DNA of 21,997 nt from Pseudomonadota bacterium (GTDB lineage: Bacteria; Myxococcota; UBA9042; PHBI01), in the NCBI GenBank assembly GCA_005772945.1, contig SXIE01000016.1:1-21997 (forward strand). Direction: 5' to 3'. The position numbers were made by a program, and so were the translations under genes. Within the stretch, counting starts at the first letter, position 1. The number at the start of each line of letters is the position of its first letter. The notes beneath the pieces are model-generated. The model did not search any database. It had not been told where the DNA came from and worked only from the letters and a program-made list of their open reading frames with translations. Shown piece by piece: positions 15,901-21,997 of the stretch.

Positions 15901-16298
15901 GCGGTGACTCGGGCGGAAACGGCAACGGGCCGCTCCACGGCATCACCCGCCGCGAGCTCGACGGCACCTTCACCCGCATCACCGGCAAGGCCGGCGGCAC
16001 GACGACCGACGGCGCCCCGGCCACGGCCTCCGCCATCGCGGGCGCTGTGGCCCTCGCGCTCGACGGCAACCGTCTCTACGTCACGATCGGCCACGCCGTG
16101 AAGGTCATCGACGTCGTCAACGACACCATCACGACGGTCGTCGGCAACGGCTCAGTGGGCGCCGGGACCGACTACGTCCTCGCGACAGCCACTCAGCTCT
16201 CGACCCCCAATGGGCTGGCCTTCGCGCCCGGCGGTCACCTGATCGTCGCCGACCAGAACCATTACGCGCTGCGCTGGGTGTGGGCCCCGCTTCCCTGA
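12957..16298 (+). CDS. Cysteine-rich lipoprotein with duplicated Ig-like plus NHL-propeller units
   Basis: This is a 1113-aa protein. The ATG at 12957 follows CGGAGA at proper spacing; a longer in-frame reading upstream would run into the divergent acylase. The signal ends in the lipobox LGAC (Cys25), then an Asp/Thr-rich tether. Residues 62-196 hold 24 cysteines, including the myxobacterial-type motif CSGVCVDLATDKDHCGAC. Two related units follow. Each has an Ig/invasin-like domain (VMVKVVDTAGANAGSVKLY; FTVKVTDAAAKGLAGAHVLF) and an NHL-type propeller with blades such as GLALDEANGLLFIADTSNHR and GLALDEVDDILYVADTNNHR. The two units are offset by about 462 residues. Both contain ACGDSGGNGNGPL and a matching cysteine pair (486/519 and 948/982). 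NHL propellers bind protein or glycan; no enzyme site is seen. The gene ends 24 bases from the convergent LamG gene. Confidence 0.93.
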   Translation: MAPTLTLFKATTSLALVATLALGACGDDDQGKQTRLDVADTSSAETVAETTTAPETNDETTCVPLDCAALQAECGTPDNGCGTPLACGTCSRDHAVGTCDAAAYTCTFACDSGFHACGDLCAANDDITHCGATCEVCSAPASPLEIATCDGTQCQVACAATATDCSGVCVDLATDKDHCGACDAAPCDGKCIDRQCVPDYTVSLVSGDAQEATFNNTVPQLVMVKVVDTAGANAGSVKLYIAPSPGAAASQLEITTASTGVATFRPRVGRGLGEYTYKIGLVPSGAGGVTVKATAKAPAADSVFPLVNLEHVSADGPIPGPGSLAGIQRTAGIAYAPDGTVYFVGGQRVLALAPSGALSAFAGTPNGGSGGDQGPALEAGLSGPTGLALDEANGLLFIADTSNHRVRAVDIARGTITTWAGGGSATDANFGDDGPAAGAVLSGPDALTIGPDGALYLFDHGHSRVRRVDPLTTIITTILATGGTGCLPGDPLRFTGYGQEMPMAWDPAGQLFLGGSIACGDSGGNGNGPLPGVVRRAADGTLHRVAGFANGTTSDGATGLALSVSNVWGLAFDPGGNLYIAEGDRIRRIDTATGIATTVIGGASAGGSGDFGAASAAQVSKPVDMVIAPTGELIFADSTNRSLRSIWALSGTSEGAATLAITGGNTQTVFVDQAFLPFTVKVTDAAAKGLAGAHVLFAENEPGSSLADDIVTTGATGVAAVTGRVGLSLGDYTFSAESRDIHGEHITGSPATFTVTAQAPAAGTIFTAVNVDHTAGTARDLGPGTTSRLPATQLIATSSTGMIYFTAAPSVWSLDPDGVLERVAGKGSGFGGDFGAAKDAEFYNPRGLALDEVDDILYVADTNNHRIRAINLATGIITTFAGGGDALGPNFGDDQAATSAVLAGPVHITIFGRDLFIGDEGHNRIRKVSLDTGIISNFVSMFGASPNCAAQPSVIPIGGYSLTFPLAFDATGRLYFGSSIACGDSGGNGNGPLHGITRRELDGTFTRITGKAGGTTTDGAPATASAIAGAVALALDGNRLYVTIGHAVKVIDVVNDTITTVVGNGSVGAGTDYVLATATQLSTPNGLAFAPGGHLIVADQNHYALRWVWAPLP

Positions 16299-16322
16299 AC
16301 ATTCGCGCCAGCGCCCCGAAGC

Positions 16323-19295
16323 TCAGCGGCTTTCGAGCACGAGCACGACCTCGGCGAGCCACACATCCGCCGCCGAGGCGCGCCCGAACTGGATCCGTAG
16401 CTCGGCATCGATCGACGTGCGCGGTACCTCGAATGCCACACTCGCGGTCGCCCAACCCTCGCCGAGCGGAACTTCCACCGTCGTCAGGTTCCCGGCCGCA
16501 TCCACGAGCTCAGCCCAGATGGGCCGCGCCGTCGCCGCCCGCCCCGTAACCCGCAGCTGGTAGTGGTGCCCCGCGACGACGGTCAGGTGCGGCTGCCGGA
16601 TCTGAGCAATCGACGGCAGCGTGAAGACACCACCCCCGGTCGCATGCAGCGACGGCGGCGCGCCCCCCGGCGGCGCAACGTTCGTGTCGGCCGCCAGATC
16701 CGAGACCGCAGGGTCATCGACATCGATTTGCCAGCAGCCACGCGCCGCCTCCGCGCGCGGCCCGCTCGACGCGAGCAGCTGCGCAAACCGCCCGTCACCG
16801 AGGAGACTCCCCGGATCCGGCTCACACGCCACCACGCGCGTCCATACGTGAAGGTCGTTCACACACTGCGCGCCCCCAAACGCCCCCGGCGCCTCGTCGC
16901 ACCACGAGGTCGTCCCCGCCACCGCGTCGAAGAACCCCGTCTCGGGCGCGCCGAGCTCCCCACACCCGAGCCCCCATCCACGCCGCGCGCTCTCCTCGGC
17001 CAGACTGCCGGCGCAAGCGTATCCCCCGAGCGCCCCGCTCTCCGCGTCCTCGAAGATCCAGACGCCCGGCAGATCCTGATACGCCTGCCAGCTCCACCCC
17101 AGCCGAGTCGCAGGCGTCCTGAACCACCCGCGCCCCTCGTCGCCACCCACCGCCACGAGATACTCGCGCAGCCGCCCATCGCCCAGGGTCGGCAGCAGCG
17201 CCCCGATCAGCTGCGTCCACCCGCCGCGCTCCAGCGCGCTACACGTCACGAGCATGCGCCCCGCACCGTCACGCGGCAGCGGACCCGGCGCTGCCGTCGG
17301 ATCGATCACCGCCACTCCGCCAAGCACCCCCGCCTCGGCGCAATCGCGTCCTTGGCTCGCACCCAGCCGCGCGGCATGCCGCAGGTACACCTCGCCCCCC
17401 GGCGCGGCCACGCCGCCCGTCTGATTGGCCGCCCCGACCCCGCATGCATCGTGCACCGGCCAGTCGACCGTCGTCGCACCGTCCCACGCGTAGAACGCCC
17501 CGTCCGCCGTGGCCCACACCGGACCGCTCGGTTCCCAACGCAGCTCTGTCGGCACCACGCCTGAACATGCCCCGGCACCCCCGCCAGGTCCGCCCAGATT
17601 CGTGCAGCGCACCGCCCCCGCGACGCCATCGACGAGGCTCCCGCGCTCGGGCTCGCAAACGAGAAGGTCATTCACATTCGACCGGATCGCGACGTCCTTT
17701 CCGATCAGCGTCCACCACGCAAACGGGATCGCGCCCTTGCCGCTGGCGAACTCCCACGGCCCCCGCGGCGCGCTCTCCGACACCGCCACATCCGCGCCCG
17801 GCGCGGGCCACGCGGGGGTCGGCGTCACCGCATTGCGCACCCCGCCGAAGTCCTCGTAGGCCGTGAACCCGTACGACCACGCCAGCGTCCACCCGCCGCC
17901 CGACGGCCCGAAACCCACCATGTCGCACCAGGCCTCGAACGGCGCCCCGAGCCCGTCGCCATCCGGATCGATCCAATAGCGCGCACTGCCCGCGGACCCG
18001 CCTCCGGCGAGCACATGATCGCACCCGCGCGCCGGGTTCGCGTGGCTCCCGACCTCATCCCAACCGCCCTCGCGAAAGAGCGCCCCGAGCGCCGCGCCAG
18101 CCAGCGGCCCTGCGATGACCCTCAGGTCGTCGAGCTCGCCCCGGAATTGCGCGCCACCCTCGACCGTGCGCCCGATGAGCAGCGTGAACCCCTCCGAAAC
18201 GGCGGGCAGCGCCGCCGCGGGCGCGACGACCGTCTGTATGTGATGCGCGTTCACAAAGATGCTCCACGTATCCCCGGCGCGAACGAGCGCCACGAAGGAC
18301 CAGCGCTCCGACACCAAGCACGCCGGCGGCGTGAGCGCCCCGCTCGCGCCAGCCTCGACCAAGCAGCGATCAGCGCCCGTCGATCCCTCGGCCGACGCTC
18401 CGCTCACCGATTCCAGCGACACGCGCCGCGTGAGCACGCCGTCCGCGCTCGCGCCCACGCTCGCCGCAAAGAGCCCGAGCGCATCGAACCCCGCCGCCGG
18501 CCGCACCCAGAACGTGATCGTCACCGGCGTGCTCCACATATCCGCCGCCGCTCCGACGCGCACCACGTCGCCGCGCGCGCCGAAGTGGATCGCGCCCCCG
18601 TAGCGTCCGAAGCGGTCCCACCCAGGAAGCGCTCCCGCCACGACCCCGTCGTGCCCGTGCCCCGACGCATCGCGGCCGAGCTCGGCCCCCGTCCCGTCGA
18701 AGGGGTAGTGCGCCAAGAGCGCGCAGCGCTCGTCGGTCACCCCGTCGCAGTCGTTGTCCAGGCCGTCACACAGGCTCTCGCTCCACTCGTAGCCGCGCAC
18801 CTCGCCATAATCGCAAATGTGAACGCCATTCTCACAAGCCGCCGTCGGCGCCACCGCGGCGCACACGCCGACCTTCGGGCACAGCGCGCCGCGATCCGTC
18901 GGCGGGTCGTCCACAGCATCGTCCTGGTCGGGCAGGCAGTCCGCATCGCCGTCCGCGACTACGCTCTCGAGCGCGTCGTGCCGGCCGTCGCCGTCGCTGT
19001 CGACCGCCGCGAAACCCGCGCCGAGCTCGCTCGCATCGGGTCGCCCATCCGCATCGCTGTCGGCCGCCCGCGGGTCAGTCCCGAGCTCGCCCTCGCGCCC
19101 ATTCGTCAGGCCATCGACGTCCTCGTCACCGGCCGGATCCAGGCACAGCGATTCGAGACACAAACCGCTCGCGCACTCCCCATCCTCCTCGCAGAGCGCC
19201 CCCAGCGGGCGTCCCCCGGGATCGCTGCACGCAGACGCAAGGGTCAGGGCGGCGAGGAGGCCGAGAGGCGCGAAACGGAGCGCGCGACCGGACAT
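16323..19295 (-). CDS. Exported multi-domain adhesin-like protein (Ca-repeat, LamG, two fibrinogen-like modules, CBM-like end)
   Basis: This is a 990-aa protein. The ATG at 19295 is chosen over those at 19310 and 19316 because GGAG stands nine bases upstream. The signal ends ASAC (Cys23), an acceptable but not ideal lipobox. Domains, in order: a small Cys motif CEEDGECASGLCLESLC (35-51); thrombospondin-3-like Asp-rich Ca-binding repeats (57-128); the MopE-type motif CDGLDNDCDGVTDE (176-189); a LamG/concanavalin-like sandwich (about 193-405, ending GELDDLRVIAG); a fibrinogen-like module (425-560, RYWIDPDGDG, AWCDM, GGGWTLAW); a second, degenerate one (650-830, CS...RGGWTQL); and a carbohydrate-binding-like beta domain (about 850-990). 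It probably sits on the cell surface and binds sugars or matrix. It is last in a likely three-gene unit, 22 bases after the previous stop. Confidence 0.9.
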   Translation of the reverse strand: MSGRALRFAPLGLLAALTLASACSDPGGRPLGALCEEDGECASGLCLESLCLDPAGDEDVDGLTNGREGELGTDPRAADSDADGRPDASELGAGFAAVDSDGDGRHDALESVVADGDADCLPDQDDAVDDPPTDRGALCPKVGVCAAVAPTAACENGVHICDYGEVRGYEWSESLCDGLDNDCDGVTDERCALLAHYPFDGTGAELGRDASGHGHDGVVAGALPGWDRFGRYGGAIHFGARGDVVRVGAAADMWSTPVTITFWVRPAAGFDALGLFAASVGASADGVLTRRVSLESVSGASAEGSTGADRCLVEAGASGALTPPACLVSERWSFVALVRAGDTWSIFVNAHHIQTVVAPAAALPAVSEGFTLLIGRTVEGGAQFRGELDDLRVIAGPLAGAALGALFREGGWDEVGSHANPARGCDHVLAGGGSAGSARYWIDPDGDGLGAPFEAWCDMVGFGPSGGGWTLAWSYGFTAYEDFGGVRNAVTPTPAWPAPGADVAVSESAPRGPWEFASGKGAIPFAWWTLIGKDVAIRSNVNDLLVCEPERGSLVDGVAGAVRCTNLGGPGGGAGACSGVVPTELRWEPSGPVWATADGAFYAWDGATTVDWPVHDACGVGAANQTGGVAAPGGEVYLRHAARLGASQGRDCAEAGVLGGVAVIDPTAAPGPLPRDGAGRMLVTCSALERGGWTQLIGALLPTLGDGRLREYLVAVGGDEGRGWFRTPATRLGWSWQAYQDLPGVWIFEDAESGALGGYACAGSLAEESARRGWGLGCGELGAPETGFFDAVAGTTSWCDEAPGAFGGAQCVNDLHVWTRVVACEPDPGSLLGDGRFAQLLASSGPRAEAARGCWQIDVDDPAVSDLAADTNVAPPGGAPPSLHATGGGVFTLPSIAQIRQPHLTVVAGHHYQLRVTGRAATARPIWAELVDAAGNLTTVEVPLGEGWATASVAFEVPRTSIDAELRIQFGRASAADVWLAEVVLVLESR

Positions 19296-19317
19296 CGTTC
19301 GTGGCTCCATGCGCATC

Positions 19318-19839
19318 TCAGTACTGCGCGTCGCGCACCTCGGGGAGCGTGCTCTTGTAGCCCCGATACTCCATCTGCCGCGCCAACGAATATGCCACTG
19401 CGCTCGTGCGCACCACGCGCGCCGTGAACACGTGTCCGCGCGCCGAGGCCGAAGCCCGCGCGTCCGTGACGACGATCTTGAGCGCGTTGCCGTCGATGGT
19501 CGCGCTCCCAAACCCCGGAAATGTCACGGTATTGCCAGATTCCGAGAGCCGCCCTTCGACGTAGAACACGACCGGCACATCGTGGCGGCACCCGCCCGCA
19601 ACGCCCACGCACGACGGCGTGTGCTCCTCGTAGGCGATCGCGAAATTGCCGTTGGCAAATAGGTAGAGTGACAGGTCGCCGTCGCGATTGTCCTCGCCGA
19701 GGCGCTCGGTGACGCGCGGGATCTGGCACCAACCCTGGGCGGTCGCGACGTACTTGAACGGATCGAGATTGCCGGCCGATGCCGACGATCCGAGGAGGCA
19801 GGTGCCAAGAAGAACCAGCAGCGACAAGGCACGGCGCAT
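19318..19839 (-). CDS. Small secreted protein of unknown function
   Basis: This is a 173-aa protein that I do not recognise. The ATG at 19839 has GAGG five bases upstream. A classic signal peptide (MRRALSLLVLLGTCLLGSSASA) with probable cleavage after Ala22 predicts export without a lipid anchor. The mature part of about 150 residues is beta-rich by eye, with three cysteines (GWCQIP, PSCVGVAGGC) and a run like a lipocalin or barrel strand set (LSLYLFANGNFAIAYEEH; FYVEGRLSESGNTVTF). It lies 68 bases after the alpha/beta-hydrolase gene and 22 bases before the LamG gene, so it is probably co-transcribed with both. Confidence 0.8.
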   Translation of the reverse strand: MRRALSLLVLLGTCLLGSSASAGNLDPFKYVATAQGWCQIPRVTERLGEDNRDGDLSLYLFANGNFAIAYEEHTPSCVGVAGGCRHDVPVVFYVEGRLSESGNTVTFPGFGSATIDGNALKIVVTDARASASARGHVFTARVVRTSAVAYSLARQMEYRGYKSTLPEVRDAQY

Positions 19840-19907
19840 GGGAACCTCGCGAGCGTGAGAGACGTGGCGCCCGCGAGCATGCCCCGTGGTACGCCCCCCG
19901 GCAAGTC

Positions 19908-21983
19908 TCAGCGGGTCGGGGGTGGCGGGATGGGCGCGATCGTCGCGGTGTTGACCAGCGCGCTCTGAAGGAAATCGAACAGCTGAATCCGGACCTTGGG
20001 ATCCGTATAGACGGTGTAGTGGTCGTTGTTCGGAAGCTGCAGCAGCACCGCGGTCGCCCTCTTCCCCGCGATCTCCGGCATATTGCCACTGGCCGGCAAG
20101 GGCACAGAGCCAATCCCCTGCAGCGTCAGGCCCTCGATCGTCCGCGCCACCGGCTCCGCGATCGGCAGCCCGAACGCCGACGCCAGCGCCTCGATGCAGG
20201 TCGGCGGCGTCAGCGCATCGAGGAACCCCTCGAGCATCACGAGGTCATGCGGCTTGCTCCCCGCGGGCGGCTCGAGCAAGACCATGCGCGCGACGTGCAG
20301 CGGGTCGGCCGGATCCAAGAGCGGCTGGATGAGCGACGTGATGAGCGGATGCCCGAGGACCCACCGCTCGACGTTGGCATCGATTCCGAGCGCGCCCGCG
20401 ACTACATCACCGATCGGCACGCCATCGAGATTCAGAGCCAGCATCGTGATCGCCGCGCCGCCGCCGCCCTCCGAGATGACCGCCGGACCGACCGTCGGCA
20501 GATACGGCAGTAAAAGTGCGCCGATCTGAGCCCCCTCGCTGTGTCCCATGAAACCGATATGCGCCAGATCGATCGCGAGGTCATGGTCGTCGGGGCTCTT
20601 CTGGCCCAGCATGAAGCTCGAATCGGCGACCAGGGCATGCAGTCGCACCACATCGAGCACGCCCTGGCGCACGATCTCGCGCCCGATCATGATGTTCTGG
20701 ATCGACAGCTGAACGATCAGATCCCGGTCCGAGTAGGTCGTCGTATTGCGGCCGCCCTGCAGCGGCGGATCGAGCCCGATCACCGCCACCCCACGCGCGC
20801 CCAGCGGGGCCGCCGCGACGCGCAAGAAACCCGCGTGATCCTCGCCGAGCCCGTGCGAGTAGAGCACGATCGGGTAGCCCGCCGCGGGCGGCTTCCCCTT
20901 GGGCATCGTCAACGTGAACGTGAGCGACACCGGCTTGCGCGACACCGGCGCGCCATCCGCGCCGACGGCCAAGAGGCCCTCGCCGAAGTTCGTGTAGGGC
21001 GGCTCGTCCGAGAAATACTCCTCCGACTCGTACACGCCCTCGTACAGATCGTAGGTCTGGCGCCGCTCGACCAGCTTGAAGTCGTGGATCGTCGGCACCG
21101 GCTGCTGCCGGAGCCAGGTCACGAGCTGATCGAGATCCGCCAGGGGCTCCGCCGCCTGCCACACCGTCGCGACCAGAATGTCGTCCGCCGCGAGCCCCAG
21201 CTCGCCGAGACGATCATAGAGGGGCCGGAGCGCCTCGGCCTCGGGCGGCACGGGCGTGGCGGCCAGCGCCGTCCCGAGCCCCGCGATGACGGCGGGCGGC
21301 GTGAGCGCCGAGCCATTTGCGGCCCGCAGCTTGGTCGTGAGAACCGCGGCGTAGCGGTCCCCCATGCGCGGCGGCAGCTGGTAGTTCGGATGCAGCGCGA
21401 GCGTCTTCGCTGGCCAATACCCGCCGCCGGCCTCGTTCCACTCGACGGTGATCGGCAGCCGCTTGCCGAAGTCGGGCGAGCCCGGCTCGATGTCGATGAG
21501 CTGCACGGCAGAATCGGCGGTCATTGACGCCGCGGCGTCCGCCGGCAGCGTCGCCGGATCGATCGCCACCCGCAACCCAACATACACCGACGCCAGCGGC
21601 GAGAACCCAGGCGGGCCCGCCTGGATCGCGTCGCGCGCCTTGGGGAGGAGATCGTAGGCCTCGGACGGAATACGAAACGCGCTCAGATCGGCGGCCCCGC
21701 TCGGCAGCGTGCGCAAGGCGCTCGGCCACGGAAAGGCGTAGAAGTCGGCGTCGCTGATCGCGGCGCGTGAGAACCGGAACGAGCCTTCGTCGATCCATGG
21801 GTCGGTCTCGGTCTCGGACTCGACCTCGACCTCGGACTCGACCTCGGACTCGACCTCGGTCTCGACCTCGGACTCGACCTCGGCCGAAACCGCCGTATCC
21901 GAACCCTCGCCGCCCCCGTCGTCCCCGCAGCCGCCGAGCGCCACGACCAGCGCTGCCATCGCACCCCAAGCACGCCCCACCAT
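19908..21983 (-). CDS. Alpha/beta-hydrolase fold lipoprotein, lipase/esterase-like
   Basis: This is a 691-aa protein from the ATG at 21983, with GAGG five bases upstream; a GTG six bases earlier overlaps that site and is rejected. The signal ends in the lipobox LGGC (Cys19), followed by a tether of alternating Val and Glu/Ser/Thr. The N-terminal half (about 65-380) resembles the domain before the catalytic part in bacterial extracellular lipases of the Pla-1/cef or virulence-factor-lipase type. The catalytic half shows YPIVLYSHGLGEDHAGF (oxyanion region), nucleophile GFMGHSEGAQIG (Ser482), likely acid Asp589 in EGFLDALTPP, and likely His655 in NNDHYTVYTDP. It probably hydrolyses an ester or lipid at the cell surface; the exact substrate is open. 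It is first in a probable unit with the two genes downstream. Confidence 0.88.
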   Translation of the reverse strand: MVGRAWGAMAALVVALGGCGDDGGGEGSDTAVSAEVESEVETEVESEVESEVEVESETETDPWIDEGSFRFSRAAISDADFYAFPWPSALRTLPSGAADLSAFRIPSEAYDLLPKARDAIQAGPPGFSPLASVYVGLRVAIDPATLPADAAASMTADSAVQLIDIEPGSPDFGKRLPITVEWNEAGGGYWPAKTLALHPNYQLPPRMGDRYAAVLTTKLRAANGSALTPPAVIAGLGTALAATPVPPEAEALRPLYDRLGELGLAADDILVATVWQAAEPLADLDQLVTWLRQQPVPTIHDFKLVERRQTYDLYEGVYESEEYFSDEPPYTNFGEGLLAVGADGAPVSRKPVSLTFTLTMPKGKPPAAGYPIVLYSHGLGEDHAGFLRVAAAPLGARGVAVIGLDPPLQGGRNTTTYSDRDLIVQLSIQNIMIGREIVRQGVLDVVRLHALVADSSFMLGQKSPDDHDLAIDLAHIGFMGHSEGAQIGALLLPYLPTVGPAVISEGGGGAAITMLALNLDGVPIGDVVAGALGIDANVERWVLGHPLITSLIQPLLDPADPLHVARMVLLEPPAGSKPHDLVMLEGFLDALTPPTCIEALASAFGLPIAEPVARTIEGLTLQGIGSVPLPASGNMPEIAGKRATAVLLQLPNNDHYTVYTDPKVRIQLFDFLQSALVNTATIAPIPPPPTR
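21807..21884 (-). repeat. Hexanucleotide tandem repeat encoding the lipoprotein tether
   Basis: There are thirteen consecutive CTCGNN units (NN = GT, GA, AC or GC) on the plus strand. On the coding strand they give alternating Val/Ser/Thr and Glu residues just after the lipobox of the hydrolase. The six-base period keeps frame whatever the copy number. Confidence 0.9.
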
Positions 21984-21997
21984 GTTCACCTCGGACC

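Noticed and set aside
14505..15935. GDSGG motif suggesting a trypsin-like serine protease
   Set aside because: It lies in a propeller loop, occurs twice, and no His or Asp catalytic motif or protease fold is present. The likeness is chance.
12657..16094. Long minus-strand open frames antisense to the NHL lipoprotein
   Set aside because: Gly/Ala/Arg-rich shadow translation; the plus strand has signal, cysteine motifs and NHL blades.
19910..19980. TTGCCG with CATGCT 17 bases later as a separate promoter for the small secreted protein (minus strand, about 19840-19905)
   Set aside because: The -10 is poor and the short 68-base gap fits co-transcription; not listed as a feature.

Overview
The window is about 22 kb of very GC-rich DNA, with third codon positions almost all G or C. 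It is dense in exported proteins and in domain types typical of Myxococcota (the former deltaproteobacterial myxobacteria): a sigma-54 activator, cysteine-rich lipoproteins, thrombospondin-3-like Ca-binding stretches, a MopE-type CDGxDNDCDG motif, LamG and fibrinogen-like modules, NHL and BNR propellers, and Ig-like arrays. I infer a myxobacterium or close relative. No species can be named from the sequence. I see no rRNA, tRNA, CRISPR array, transposase or phage gene.

Layout, left to right. (1) 2-2274, plus strand, regulatory: the C-terminal part of a sigma-54-dependent activator, a 93-aa protein resembling isolated sigma-70 region 4, and a cyclic-nucleotide-binding domain fused to a degenerate PilZ-like domain. 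(2) 2433-5714, plus: a lipoprotein with about eleven BNR/Ycf48-like propeller motifs and a two-domain VOC (glyoxalase-fold) protein. (3) 6097-9746, plus: two tandem YkgJ-type cysteine-cluster proteins coupled by ATGA, then a large exported protein made of Ig-like repeats. (4) 9766-12787, minus: a penicillin-acylase-family Ntn hydrolase with a lipoprotein signal, whose reading frame is broken by one base near 12502. (5) 12957-16298, plus, divergent from it: a 1113-aa lipoprotein with 24 clustered cysteines and two copies of an Ig-like plus NHL-propeller unit. (6) 16323-21983, minus, probably one transcription unit: an alpha/beta-hydrolase lipoprotein, a small secreted protein, and a 990-aa exported protein with LamG, two fibrinogen-like modules and a C-terminal carbohydrate-binding-like domain.

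The genes do not form one recognisable pathway. The common theme is the cell surface. Four proteins carry clear lipobox signals and three more have plausible export signals. Several place an acidic, Pro- or Thr-rich tether right after the signal and then adhesive or propeller domains or a hydrolase. The first three genes are cytosolic regulators, and nothing directly links them to the surface genes.

The points most worth a second look are the mini sigma-region-4 protein, the cNMP-domain/PilZ-like fusion, the single-base frameshift in the acylase, a roughly 55-bp hairpin repeat present in two inverted copies (about 1227-1285 and 4819-4875), and the long internal duplication in the NHL lipoprotein.
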